The notes under the pieces are model-generated. The model worked only from the letters and a program-made list of their open reading frames with translations. It was not told the origin of the DNA and made no database searches. Made by a program: the position numbers and the translations under genes. This document shows, one piece after another, positions 19,955 to 29,843 of a DNA stretch of 64,000 bases; position 1 is the stretch's first letter, and every line of letters starts with the position of its first letter. Origin of the DNA: Lachancea dasiensis (taxonomy: Eukaryota; Ascomycota; Saccharomycetes; Saccharomycetales; Saccharomycetaceae); assembly GCA_900074725.1 (NCBI GenBank), contig LT598457.1, positions 62,001-126,000 on the forward strand, given 5' to 3'.

Positions 19955-20122
19955 ATGGCATTCTTTTACGATAACAGTGTAATTGGGGCTATACAAAAGA
20001 TCTTCAGGAGACCGTCAGATGCGGCTATGTGGCTATTCACGGGTATGATTGTTATAGGGACCTTCTACACAATCCTCGGACCAGCGCCAGGACCAGGTCC
20101 AAACGCAAAGAGGCGGAGGTAG
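19955..20122 (+). CDS. YBL039W-B: 55-aa single-pass membrane protein, YBL039W-B type
   Basis: Small protein starting MAFFYDNSVIGAIQKIFRR, with one membrane segment (MWLFTGMIVIGTFYTIL) and a Gly/Pro-then-basic tail ending NAKRRR. The ATG at 19955 is used; the frame upstream continues only from a GTG. Placement between ERD2 and the CTP synthase gene matches YBL039W-B in S. cerevisiae, a small conserved unknown. Sequence identity to that gene is inferred from position, not checked. It diverges from the PDI-like gene with about 170 bp between starts. Confidence 0.6.
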   Translation: MAFFYDNSVIGAIQKIFRRPSDAAMWLFTGMIVIGTFYTILGPAPGPGPNAKRRR

Positions 20123-20576
20123 GACAAACACATGCTCAGACCGTTGCCAATAAGAAGAGCGACCCACGAGCAGCGGAGGGTGGGTTTTCCTATTTCCGAC
20201 ACAAAGTGGAGCTCATCGCTCCATGAGGCAAGGGGAAGCGTCCGTCGTCTTTCGTCTTGAATATGTGTGATGTAAGATAAATTGGGCTAGCACTCTGTGC
20301 TCCTGAGCTGCCCGATGGCTAGGCCTCCCATCCCCTCGGTGTTTGCCGACCTGCTTCCCAACATTAAACATTCACGCGCACGTGACCCTCCAGTCGATTT
20401 TCGACCCAATTTGCTAGTCACAACCAACGAAGAGATCACCCGGCCATGAGCCGCCATCCATCCCTTTTTTCCCTAAACCATTTTCTATATAAGGCTTAAC
20501 CGTTAGGCTTGCCGTCTTGTCGCCACCACCAAGGTTGAACCACTGACTCAGACAGAGACACGAAGATTGATCAACA
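20123..20576. promoter_or_regulatory. SOD1 upstream region
   Basis: About 0.45 kb, with TATATAAG at 20486-20493 and a pyrimidine-rich stretch before it. The TATA box is about 85 bp before the ATG. No additional gene seen. Confidence 0.5.
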
Positions 20577-21243
20577 ATGGTTAAAGCAGGTATGTGGTTG
20601 CAATTGGAACTGCTGTAGCGCGCAGCAACGGGGTTAAGGCCTTTAGGGGCCTTTCGCAGCAGAAAAGGGCCGTTGGAATTTCTTACGGAGGTCGTACAGT
20701 CGCGTAGATCCGTTCAAAGACTGGCACGCCCCGGTTATGGCTACCGCTTTGTTGTAGAATTGGTACTGACTAGTTTGTTCACTCTCGACAGTTGCTGTTT
20801 TAAGAGGAGACGCCGGTGTTTCCGGTATTGTTCACTTGGAGCAAACCGCTGAAAACACCCCAACCACCATTTCTTACGAGATTACCGGTTTCAAGGGCGA
20901 CTCGCAACAGGGTTTCCACATCCACGAATTCGGTGACAACACCAACGGGTGCACTTCCGCGGGTCCTCATTTCAACCCCTTCAAGAAGACCCACGGTGCG
21001 CCAACCGACGAAACTAGACACGTTGGTGACTTGGGCAACATCCCCACCAACGCTGAAGGTGTCGCCAAGGGTTCGCTGACTGACTCTTTGGTCAAGTTGT
21101 TTGGCCCAACCTCTGTTGTTGGCCGCACTGTGGTCGTTCACTCCGGTACCGACGATTTGGGCAAGGGTGGTAACGAGGAATCCCTCAAGACTGGTAACGC
21201 TGGTACCAGACCCGCTTGTGGTGTCATTGGTTTGACCAATTAA
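20577..21243 (+). CDS. SOD1: SOD1, Cu,Zn superoxide dismutase, one intron
   Basis: Cytosolic and intermembrane-space Cu,Zn superoxide dismutase, 154 aa. Exon 1 is 20577-20589 (MVKA plus one base) and exon 2 is 20792-21243. The intron (20590-20791, 202 nt) starts GTATGT, has TACTGAC at 20764-20770 as likely branch site, and ends GACAG. The joined frame gives [13 protein letters not shown], as in other yeasts. Copper and zinc ligands are in [17 protein letters not shown] and HVGDLGN; the disulfide cysteines are in NGCTSAG and RPACGVIG. The S. cerevisiae gene has no intron as I recall. The copper-chaperone-dependent C-terminus (ACGVIGLTN) is conserved. Confidence 0.95.
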
Positions 21244-21458
21244 AGTAGCGGTTTGGGAGAACCACTTTGCATACATTATATATTCATGACTTTAATGTAG
21301 TTAAGCTAACCAAAAAAAGATGAAATGGAGCTTCAAGGGTGTGTGTGTGTGGGAATTTCCTCGAAATCTTGTTTGATTATATGCATTTGTTTTTATGATT
21401 ACGATTTATATGTACATCATTGAATTCCACACTATTTAGTGCTCTAGCGAGTCACCAC

Positions 21459-23192
21459 TCAAAATTCGGCACGTTCGGAGGAAGCCTGAGAGTTCTCAGA
21501 CACGAGTTTGTCCAATACTCCGGCAGAAGCGGCCACCAAGCCCAAAAATGGTTGAGATGGGTCCAAGACTTTGGACATGTATTCTGGGTGATACTGGGTG
21601 GCCACGAAATAAGGATGGTTGCGCAACTCAAGAATTTCACATCTCTCTCCGGTTTCGTCTCTTCCCACAAACATTAGGCCATGCTCTTCCAACTTAGGAA
21701 CCAACTTAGGGTTCACCTCGTAGCGGTGACGGTGTCTTTCGTGAACTTCGTGAACCCCGCCGTATAGCTTGCGGATCTTTGACCACTCAGTTTCGGATTG
21801 GAAAAGCGTAGGTCTCAAACCCAACCGCATAGTCCCCCCCATGTTTTCTTTGTCGATTTCTGGCATGTACACCACACCTTGGTGCTCCTCTGGGCATTCC
21901 GGTTCGAATTCAGCAGATGTGATGTCTTTCATGCCCAATACGTTACGAGCAAACTCTAGCGTAGCAACTTGCAGGCCCAGACACACACCCAAGTAAGGAA
22001 TGCTGTTTTCACGAGCCCATTTGGCAGCCAAAATCATACCTTCTGTACCTCTTAAGCCAAAACCACCGGGAACCAAAACACCGTCAGCGGTGCTCAGTTT
22101 GTTCCAGGCTTCGTGGAATTTGGTCTTATCTGTTTCGTTGGTTTCCGGCTCCAAATCAGAGGCCTCCACCCACACGATGCTCAATTTCCGGCGGCACCTC
22201 ATACTAGAGTGCTCCAAGGATTTTATCACCGACAAGTACGAATCCTTCAAGTTGGTGTATTTGCCGACCAACGCAATTTTGACAGTTTCGAAGGATTCCT
22301 CGATGGATGTGGTCAAACTCTTCCATCTGTTCAGCAAGTTTTCACCGCGCTTCTTGTCCTCTGCATTTAAAGAGACGTCGTGGAGCTTCAGACGTCCGCA
22401 CAGATAGTCAATCATCTTCTGTTCCAGCAACAGCAGTGGGACGTGGTAGGTCGAATTGACGTCGTGGACGTTCACAACCTGTTCCGGGCCGACGTGGCAG
22501 AACATGGCAATCTTGTTGATGGTGGGCTCGTCCAGCTTCTCGGAACAACGACAGGCAATCATGTCAGGGTTCAGACCTAGCGAACGCAAGTCCTTGATCG
22601 CGGCCTGGGTGGGCTTGGTTTTCTGCTCACCGTGGATCACGGGCACCAACGAGACGTGGATCAAGGAGAAATTGTCCTTTCCAACACGGAACTGGAACTG
22701 TCTGAGCGCCTCCACGAACGGAGCACTTTCGATGTCGCCCACGGTACCACCAAGCTCGATGATGCAAACCTCCGGCTCGACCCCAGAGTCGTCCACGGGG
22801 ACGCGCGCCACTCTTTCGATCCAGTCCTGGATCGCGTCCGTCAGATGAGGCACCACCTGCACCGTCTTGCCCAGGTAGTCGCCCTTACGCTCGCGCGAGA
22901 TGACGTGCGAGTACATCTTGCCCGTGGTGATGTTGTGGTCCTTTGTCAGCGTCACTCCCAAGTAGCGCTCGTAATTCCCCAGGTCCAGGTCCGTCTCGCC
23001 ACCATCGTTAAGCACAAAGCACTCCCCGTGTTCCAACGGCGACATCGTCCCGGCATCGATGTTCATGTACGGGTCGATCTTGATCGAGGTGACCCGCAAG
23101 CCCAGTGTTTTCAGCAGCATACCGGTCGACGACGCCAACACGCCTTTCCCGATACCAGAGATAACACCACCAGAGACTATAACGTACTTCAT
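21459..23192 (-). CDS. URA7: CTP synthase (URA7/URA8)
   Basis: Makes CTP from UTP, ATP and glutamine; 577 aa. The N-terminal amidoligase domain (~1-270) opens [21 protein letters not shown], with the P-loop-like GKGV. The C-terminal class I glutamine amidotransferase domain (~300-560) has the nucleophile Cys in YLGVCLGLQ and the His-Pro-Glu of QYHPEYMS. One gene stands for the two S. cerevisiae paralogues (YBL039C and YJR103W). It converges with SOD1, 215 bp apart, as URA8/SOD1 do in S. cerevisiae. The C-terminal Ser/Glu tail is short. Confidence 0.97.
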   Translation of the reverse strand: MKYVIVSGGVISGIGKGVLASSTGMLLKTLGLRVTSIKIDPYMNIDAGTMSPLEHGECFVLNDGGETDLDLGNYERYLGVTLTKDHNITTGKMYSHVISRERKGDYLGKTVQVVPHLTDAIQDWIERVARVPVDDSGVEPEVCIIELGGTVGDIESAPFVEALRQFQFRVGKDNFSLIHVSLVPVIHGEQKTKPTQAAIKDLRSLGLNPDMIACRCSEKLDEPTINKIAMFCHVGPEQVVNVHDVNSTYHVPLLLLEQKMIDYLCGRLKLHDVSLNAEDKKRGENLLNRWKSLTTSIEESFETVKIALVGKYTNLKDSYLSVIKSLEHSSMRCRRKLSIVWVEASDLEPETNETDKTKFHEAWNKLSTADGVLVPGGFGLRGTEGMILAAKWARENSIPYLGVCLGLQVATLEFARNVLGMKDITSAEFEPECPEEHQGVVYMPEIDKENMGGTMRLGLRPTLFQSETEWSKIRKLYGGVHEVHERHRHRYEVNPKLVPKLEEHGLMFVGRDETGERCEILELRNHPYFVATQYHPEYMSKVLDPSQPFLGLVAASAGVLDKLVSENSQASSERAEF

Positions 23193-25667
23193 CTTGCAAT
23201 ATTTCCTTCTTACCAGTTTATGTCAAATGGAAGACTCACCCAACTTTATACGCTCACTGAACGATACTTCTGAACAGCTACTCGACCGATATATACACAC
23301 CCGCACACAGAATCTAGCTGATGCTCACGCCGGTACGAATAATAATTAAAAAACAAGATCAAGACAAATGCAAGGGGTGAGTGAAGACTACAAGTGAAAA
23401 GTTGCAAGGAAACAGTGATGGGATGGGTTGGTAAAGTTGGGCATTTCTGTAATCTTTATATACTAACACCAGCGTCATCACGAACGTCTGCGTTAGCGCG
23501 ATGCGATGCGATGAGATGGCATGGCCAAAGTTTTTCCATTCGAAAAATTTTCCATCGAAAAAGAAAGTCAGTACCCGCATTACGGTGCATATACTTGCGT
23601 CAAACTCGCGCTATACTCGCATGAGGATTTGCCTGTGGAGCTTCTCGAGGACTTTGCCGCCGAGGTGGCGGTGACGGTGGCGCTATAGAGGCGAGTTGGT
23701 AGTTAAGAGCATGTCTAAGAGCAGGTCCACTGTCAGTGGCACCAAAGGTTTCGCGTGAAATAGCTAGTGCTGTGCGTGAGGGGACGATATTATGGCCAGG
23801 ATTTTCGCATTCGTGCCAAGCTCAAGACCGGGAGAGGACCGCCTGCTTTACTCGCTGAAAACATACGGTGGTAGTCGTGAGAGTGCCAAGCCCTGAAATT
23901 TTGAACTCAAATGCGTGAGAGAGCCTGTTTTTGTTGTGACTACTGAGGGTGTGGTACAGGATCAAGCAGGCGTCGACCGCGGTGGAAATGGCCGACGGGC
24001 TAATGTGTTTGTTGAAAATCGGCGGTAACAGGCTTCTATTGGGGGATGTAGCTGGCAATGCCGAGTGGTGGTGATCTAGTGCGGCTTGAACCGCATCAGG
24101 GTGCCAAATATGGAAGACCGATCGAGTGTCACAATAGTATAAAGTGATGATTGCGACGTCTGTGCAAGGTTGAATAAGCACCTTGCGAAACCCAAGCGGA
24201 CAGCGAAGACACAAAAACACGAAACGTGGTGGAAGCCAGTTTATCGGCTACAGGTCTCTTCTCGCGTAGTCTAAATGCCATGCGCGATGTCTATGGATTT
24301 GTTGTCACATAGTCAAAACATTATCCTCCGTGTCCATAGATCTGTTGCTCTACCACCGAAATGTTATCCTCCGCGTCTCTAGATCTGTCATCACATAGTC
24401 TAAACGCCTTGCGCGATGTCCATAGATCTGTTGTTATACCACCGAAATGTTATCCTCCGCGTCTCTAGATCTGTCATCACATTGTATAAATGCCATGCGC
24501 GATGTCTATGGATTTGTTGTCACATAGTCAAAACATTATCCTCCGTGTCCATAGATCTGTTGCTCTACCACCGAAATGTTATCCTCCGCGTCTCTAGATC
24601 TGTCATCACATAGTCTAAACGCCTTGCGCGATGTCCATAGATCTGTTGTTATACCACCGAAATGTTATCCTCCGCGTCTCTAGATCTGTCATCACATTGT
24701 CTAAATGCCATGCGCGATGTCTATGGATCTGTTGCTCTACAGCCAACATGCCATGCGCGATGTCCATAGATCTGTTGCTCTACAGCCAAAAGGCCATGCG
24801 CGATGTCTCTAGATCTGTCATCACATAGTCTAAACGCCTTGCGCGATGTCCATAGATCTGTTGCTCTACAGCCAAAATGCCATGCGCGATGTCCATAGAT
24901 CTGTTGCTCTACATCCAAAATATCATCCTCCGTATTTCCATATGTTGGCAAGCTCTGCTAAATCACCACTGTGAGCGCCGAATAGCTCTCTCCATCAGCC
25001 CAAGACTATTCTACCCTACATCACACAAACTACTTTCGAGTTACCTTCGCACACGACAGCACCATGACATTAAGAAAAGTTCCTCTGACCAACCGACGAA
25101 TTGAATGAACCCCAGGCGTCCACTGAAAACTGCACCTCTGTTCGACTGGCGGACATCAAAGTACATAGTCTTACCTATGTATTCAAACAGATCCCTAGCA
25201 ATTGCTTCACGGGCAAGAAAAGGTGCTTGCTTGACGTCCCATTGCTATTTGAAAGTAAGCTACACATTTTTGTGGAGCTCCTGTGAGCGCAGTGTGCGAC
25301 CAGGCCACGCAGGTCGAGCGAGTAAGGGCTCGAAACCTTGAGTTGTCTGTGGAGGGTGTCAAAAACCGACCTGAGGCGCAAATGACACACAATGAACAAA
25401 CAAGGCGCTCTGACTCCTCTATTTCCCGCACATCGCTATCCTTTAACGATAAGTAATTTTGCCATGGCACAGCGCTGCACTATGCGCGGATACATATCTT
25501 CCAGAAAAAAATTGGACCCTTTGCAGTCTTGCATAGTTCCATAGCAGTCGTAGATAATATGGCTTTTATTGGCCACGGCCTGGCTTGTGCAATGACCCCA
25601 CGAAATCGAATTTGTGCTTCTTCCCGAGCATGGTCTTCCTAGCCAAATCCGGTCGGTGCTCTTGATG
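23193..25667. other. 2.5-kb intergenic region holding a minisatellite
   Basis: Between divergently oriented-away genes URA7 and MCM16 there is no convincing protein gene. Frames of 60-130 codons on both strands lack family features, and several run through the repeat array. The centre is the 43-bp tandem array described separately. The left part (23.2-24.2 kb) is the CTP synthase promoter; the right part (25.0-25.6 kb) is unique sequence with nothing I recognise. Confidence 0.5.
24273..24940. repeat. Minisatellite: 15 units of ~43 bp in 215-bp blocks
   Basis: Fifteen units of 42-44 bp are in tandem, most containing TAGATCTGT. They form a higher-order pattern: five unit types (A-E) make a 215-bp block starting at 24273. 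The block repeats at 24488 with one visible difference. A third block of five related units starts at 24703 with a changed composition and ends near 24916, followed by a partial unit. The period is not a multiple of three, so the array is not a coding repeat. The near-identity of blocks 1 and 2 suggests recent duplication. Confidence 0.93.
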
Positions 25668-26201
25668 CTATGAGATATCTGCAATATACTTCATCCAATT
25701 GTCAATAGTCGGGCTGGTTCCCTGATAACCGGCATGTATTATCAGTCCCACGATAAGCTCTTTCAATATTTCATTTTCGGCGCCAAGTTCCGAGGTTGAG
25801 TTTTCCTTGCCCTGATTCTTATCCCCTGCCTGTAGCTCCCTAACTTCAGCGGCCACAGGTCTAATTTTATCCACCAAATTCTCATATTTGCATCGTTCCT
25901 GTCGCCAACGAACAAGTAGTTTCAGAAATTCATCCTGGTGGCGCGCAACTCTACCATCCGTCTCGTAGTTCTCCTGCAAAAGCTGTTGCAAACGCATATC
26001 CAATTCACTGTCGCCACTCATCGCCTGGATTATAGGAGAGCTCATTGTCATCGAGGATTGTAACTGTCGCCTAATCGCCAGAACAGATTCATCCTGGGGC
26101 TTGATCTTATGTGTAGCTAAGTAAAGATCATCTAGAGATACAAGAAGCCTTTTATATGCTCTAACATGCCGAGCTTCGAGTTCCTCGATGCTCAAACTCA
26201 T
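25668..26201 (-). CDS. MCM16: MCM16, Ctf3-complex kinetochore protein (CENP-H)
   Basis: Kinetochore subunit of the Mcm16-Ctf3-Mcm22 complex, the CENP-H/I/K counterpart, 177 aa. It is mostly helical with coiled-coil character. The best match is at the C-terminus: ENEILKELIVGLIIHAGYQG here, against ENE-QELM-LQIHSGY in S. cerevisiae Mcm16. The N-terminus (EELEARHVRAYKRLLVSLDDLYL) also resembles Mcm16 (EKEHVEVYRELLITLDRLYL). S. cerevisiae MCM16 (YPR046W) neighbours THP3 (YPR045C), which is also close by here. It diverges from VPS25 with 126 bp between starts. Confidence 0.85.
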   Translation of the reverse strand: MSLSIEELEARHVRAYKRLLVSLDDLYLATHKIKPQDESVLAIRRQLQSSMTMSSPIIQAMSGDSELDMRLQQLLQENYETDGRVARHQDEFLKLLVRWRQERCKYENLVDKIRPVAAEVRELQAGDKNQGKENSTSELGAENEILKELIVGLIIHAGYQGTSPTIDNWMKYIADIS

Positions 26202-26327
26202 GTCTAAGTTTGTTAATTTTGACGCTCTAATTCTTGATTACTTGCCCACCTTTTATTAAATATTGATCATTAACTTGCTCTTCACACCCTAATACGATTG
26301 TTTAATTTGACATCAACGCCATCCATC

Positions 26328-26870
26328 ATGACAGACAGCCTCCCTCCAATATACAACTTTCCACCTCTTTATACCTGCCAACCTAATGTGCTAATACGGA
26401 AACAACAGCTGGCGACTTGGTGCGATCTGCTTTTGAACTATGCGAAGGATAACAAGGCCTGGTGTCTCAACCATGAAGGCAGTATACTGAGGGACTCTGA
26501 ATCTTCAAACGCAAGCATCTTCAAAAATGAAACTATACAAAGGGTGGCCCCAGCCCCGTTCATCGACCAAATTTGGAAGGAGATGGTGCGAGGTCAAAAA
26601 GCAGTCAAGAATAGCGACGAGGCGTACTTCATCCTTTGGAGGAGTCTGGAACAGTGGAGTTCGCTGGTACTGCAGTGGTTTGAAACATCTGGAAAACTCA
26701 ACCAGGTCGTCACACTGTATGAGCTGCTTGAAGGTGACGAATCTCTTGGGTGGGAGTTCCACGGAATGCATCAGACGCTGTGCGAGCTATGTCTACAAAA
26801 GTTATGTGACAGAGGAAGAGCCACGCTACTGAAGGAGCAAAACAAAATCATGGGGGTGAAGGTTTTGTAA
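26328..26870 (+). CDS. VPS25: VPS25, ESCRT-II subunit
   Basis: ESCRT-II component that recruits Vps20 during multivesicular body sorting, 180 aa. Two winged-helix domains are expected. The N-terminal PPIYNFPPLYTCQPN matches the PPxY-containing start of S. cerevisiae Vps25, which contacts Vps22/Vps36. GKLNQVVTLYELLEGDES and LCDRGRATLLKEQN match the second winged helix. The ATG at 26328 is used because it aligns with the S. cerevisiae start; the longer frame begins with TTG. Confidence 0.96.
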   Translation: MTDSLPPIYNFPPLYTCQPNVLIRKQQLATWCDLLLNYAKDNKAWCLNHEGSILRDSESSNASIFKNETIQRVAPAPFIDQIWKEMVRGQKAVKNSDEAYFILWRSLEQWSSLVLQWFETSGKLNQVVTLYELLEGDESLGWEFHGMHQTLCELCLQKLCDRGRATLLKEQNKIMGVKVL

Positions 26871-26970
26871 TTTGCAAACACGAATTGTCGTGCTTTCGCA
26901 AAGAAGAGTCTATGTACATGTTAAACGGGATGCGCAGAAACAAAACGGTTTGCTTTTTGAGCTTGCATTT

Positions 26971-27729
26971 TCAGGACAACCCGGTGTAGAGTCGACTGTT
27001 TACAACAGACCAGTTCAGGTTGTCTAACACATTCTTAACGTATCGAGACCTTCCTTTGACACCATAATCGTGCAGGTACGCCTGATCACACAGACTAACC
27101 GCTATCAAGGGCATGGTCCAGTCGCGAATTTTGTTTCCTTCTTTCACCAACGCCTGTATGGCGTCCAGCTGTGAATATTCTTCCAGTTTCAAAGCCGAGT
27201 TCAAGTCAAACGACTGGTTGCGTGGAAAGTAGTATGGAGTACCGTTATTCTGAATTGTTAGAATGTGAATTTCTTTCTCGCTATTTTCCACCAAAAAGAG
27301 CCAGCCTTGGCCCAGGACATCCGATTCCGCTCGGCGTACCATCTCTTCTTTGAATTCCTCCCACGAACAGCCATACTGTTCTTCAATGCGGCTTCTGAAC
27401 AACCTTGAGGGTGACGTAATGGTTGGGCCAGGCAGTATATTTTCCACAAACAAATGGTTGTTGTGGGCTGCCGAGGCCAGATTGAAGATGTTCGTTTGAA
27501 ATGGCTTCTTAGCAGTGTTCAGGATCAAGTGGAATGGCAGGTACGCCTCTAAAGAAGTCCCAGAGGTTGCTAATGTCAGCTTGTCGCACAAGCTTCTTTG
27601 ATACTCCGTCCAGGCAACCTTGAATCCAGCCGCACTCAAAACGTTATGGACTCCCTTATCAGCCAAAACAGCGGCGTCTTTGAGTTTGGGAACTGTGTGA
27701 ACACCTCTTCGAGAAGCGAAGCGAAACAT
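26971..27729 (-). CDS. RSM26: RSM26, mitochondrial ribosomal protein with superoxide-dismutase fold
   Basis: Mitochondrial small-subunit ribosomal protein (mS42), 252 aa, derived from a Mn/Fe superoxide dismutase that no longer acts as an enzyme. The N-terminus ([16 protein letters not shown]) is a presequence. The SOD-like core has [17 protein letters not shown], where SODs have the helix with a metal His, and the C-terminal [24 protein letters not shown], where SODs have D-W-E-HAY. The metal Glu/His pattern is altered (DQAYLHDY). The neighbour is VPS25, as YJR101W/YJR102C in S. cerevisiae; the two genes are convergent. Confidence 0.92.
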   Translation of the reverse strand: MFRFASRRGVHTVPKLKDAAVLADKGVHNVLSAAGFKVAWTEYQRSLCDKLTLATSGTSLEAYLPFHLILNTAKKPFQTNIFNLASAAHNNHLFVENILPGPTITSPSRLFRSRIEEQYGCSWEEFKEEMVRRAESDVLGQGWLFLVENSEKEIHILTIQNNGTPYYFPRNQSFDLNSALKLEEYSQLDAIQALVKEGNKIRDWTMPLIAVSLCDQAYLHDYGVKGRSRYVKNVLDNLNWSVVNSRLYTGLS

Positions 27730-28419
27730 CTTGGGATCCTAGATAGTCTTGCAAGTATCTATTGTGGTGATGAAGCGGATGGTTCCAAGATATTAGAGGC
27801 CTGTATGAAATAGTGTTCTAAAATTTTTGTATAACTAGTGAAAAAAAATGGCATAACACTTAGCTATCACCGGAATATCCAAACATACAGTACGGATAAC
27901 CTTAAATAAATGTGCCCTTGATGTCTACAGAAGTGTTCAATACTGATAATTGCGGTCGGCTGTGACTTTCTGATCTAGTGCACTTCGAAATTTGCCAAGA
28001 CGGCCAACATTGAACGAAGTGCTGGTTTGTTGAGGAACTTACAGCATGGCATGGCAATCAAGGAGCTTCTCGTAAAAAATGTACATAGTGGCCTTGCTGT
28101 GAACCTGCAGTGGCTCTTATTTGCTCTTGACTTGCAATTTTGCCGAGTATTGTCACAATGACAGTAATTCTGAGTTAGAAATAGAGATACAGCTAATTTT
28201 CTACCAAAGCAGGCATTTGACATTACTCTGGCAGCTCCATTTAGCCTTTTAGTTCGAACGGCACTCAAGTCGAGTGGCTGTTGGCGGAGGGTTTCTTGTA
28301 TCATGTGTAAATATTTGTATATTTCAGGATTACTTACTTGACAGTATCTAAGAAACCTGACTAATTCTTAAGTACCACCTCCGTACTAACACCACTCCCA
28401 TACTTAGCAGCTACCAAAC
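27730..28419. other. Intergenic, divergent RSM26/AIM25 promoters
   Basis: About 0.7 kb with no credible gene. TACTAAC at 28383-28389 followed by TTAGCAG at 28404-28410 lies just before the AIM25 ATG and could be the end of a 5' leader intron. No canonical GTATGT is present upstream. Confidence 0.4.
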
Positions 28420-29409
28420 ATGCTCAAGAATATATGCACCAAGAGGTGGTATTCACCTTTGCCCCGGGCTGCAAGACATAGAGTTCTCCAGCAGAATATT
28501 GGCAAGTCCAGTATTCCGGAGGACCTCGGAGTCATGGCAGGTAGTAGGGCGGTAGGTCAAACTGGTTTTGATACAATCATTAAGCCCAATGATGCAGTAG
28601 CAACCACCATCCTAAACGAGCCTACAATTGTTGTAGAGAGGCAGATGGAGATGATGAACGTATTTTTAGGGTTCGAGCAGGCCAATAAATACGTGATAAT
28701 GGACGCACTGGGGAATCGCATCGGATACATGCAGGAGAGAGATTTCGGAATTGTTAAGGCAGTTATGCGTCAATTCTACAGACTACACCGCCCATTTGTC
28801 GTTGATGTGTTTGACAATTGGGGGAACGTTGTTCTTACAATTAAAAGACCCTTTTCTTGGATAAATTCGCACATCAAGGCTATTCTGCCACATGCAGTTC
28901 CGTTGGAACCTAGTTCTCAGGCCGGAACGACCGCTTCATCTTTTGGATCGGTGCCGACTCCACAGTCGACCTCCACGATGGGAGAGACAGGCACATTGGT
29001 GGGGGAAAGTGTCCAAAACTGGCATTTGTGGCGGCGTCGGTACGAGCTGTTCGGGCGGGACAGTTCTGTGGGTGATTCTTTCAAGCAATTTTCTCAGATT
29101 GATGCCCCTTTCTTAAGCTTCGAGTTTTCTGCCACGGACGAAGACGGAAAAATTATGGCTGGAGTCGATAGAAACTGGGTGGGGCTCGGTAGGGAACTCT
29201 TCACGGACACAGGCGTTTACATTATCCGAATGGACAGCACGCAGAGCTTTTCCGGTGTTTATCCTCAAGAAACCCTGAGCGATCACATCCTCAACCTCGA
29301 TCAAAGAGCGGTATTGCTTGCCAATGCAGTTTCTATTGACTTCGATTATTTCTCGAGGCATTCGCGCCATGGTGGGGGACTCATCGGATTTGGAGATTAC
29401 GGTGAATGA
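28420..29409 (+). CDS. AIM25: AIM25, mitochondrial phospholipid-scramblase-like protein
   Basis: Scramblase/LOR-fold protein of mitochondria, 329 aa. The basic N-terminus (LKNICTKRWYSPLPRAARHRVL) is a mitochondrial presequence. The scramblase domain starts near 60 (PTIVVERQMEMMNVFLGFEQANKYVIMDA with GNRIGYMQE) and includes FYRLHRPFVVDVFD and VLTIKRPFSWINS. The C-terminal half has WHLWRRRYELF and DAPFLSFEFSATDEDGK, ending with DHILNLDQRAVLLANAVSIDFDYFSRHS, matching the YJR100C family. The exact role is unsettled; the S. cerevisiae mutant affects mitochondrial genome inheritance. Confidence 0.93.
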   Translation: MLKNICTKRWYSPLPRAARHRVLQQNIGKSSIPEDLGVMAGSRAVGQTGFDTIIKPNDAVATTILNEPTIVVERQMEMMNVFLGFEQANKYVIMDALGNRIGYMQERDFGIVKAVMRQFYRLHRPFVVDVFDNWGNVVLTIKRPFSWINSHIKAILPHAVPLEPSSQAGTTASSFGSVPTPQSTSTMGETGTLVGESVQNWHLWRRRYELFGRDSSVGDSFKQFSQIDAPFLSFEFSATDEDGKIMAGVDRNWVGLGRELFTDTGVYIIRMDSTQSFSGVYPQETLSDHILNLDQRAVLLANAVSIDFDYFSRHSRHGGGLIGFGDYGE

Positions 29410-29843
29410 GCCTAGACCACCATTTCTCACAAGGAGGAGCTTGGACAGATAGGTATCCAGTATTCTTGGTTTTAAGAGCTTGACACTTCTTCTAACAACT
29501 TAAGCTGCTGAATAAAGAACGGGAAGAGATACGATGACGAGGCATGTACATACACTTTTCCTTGTATATACGAATATTGTCATCAATACAGTTCATTGGA
29601 CGACAGTTATCTCTCTCGAAACTGCGAAGCTACCCTTTTAATAATAGGGATGAATGTTAAGTAGTATTCAGTAGATTCAGTTAGAAAGCAAGTAAATTTG
29701 TCAAGGATGTTGTAGTTATGTGCAGAATACAGTTTTGAAATTTCTTAGTCCTCTGTCGTTTCGTTGTATTTGAAAATTTAAGTTAGTGAACCATAAACAG
29801 ATCGGGTTATCCTTCATTCAAGAGTAGCTGTCGCTAAAGCTCT
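29410..29843. other. Intergenic region between AIM25 and the UCH37-like gene
   Basis: About 0.43 kb, AT-rich. No gene seen. Confidence 0.5.

Noticed and set aside
24416-24951. Repetitive frames with MSIDLLLYHRN or GHRAWH motifs
   Set aside because: They are translations of the 43-bp minisatellite, whose period breaks the frame; not genes.
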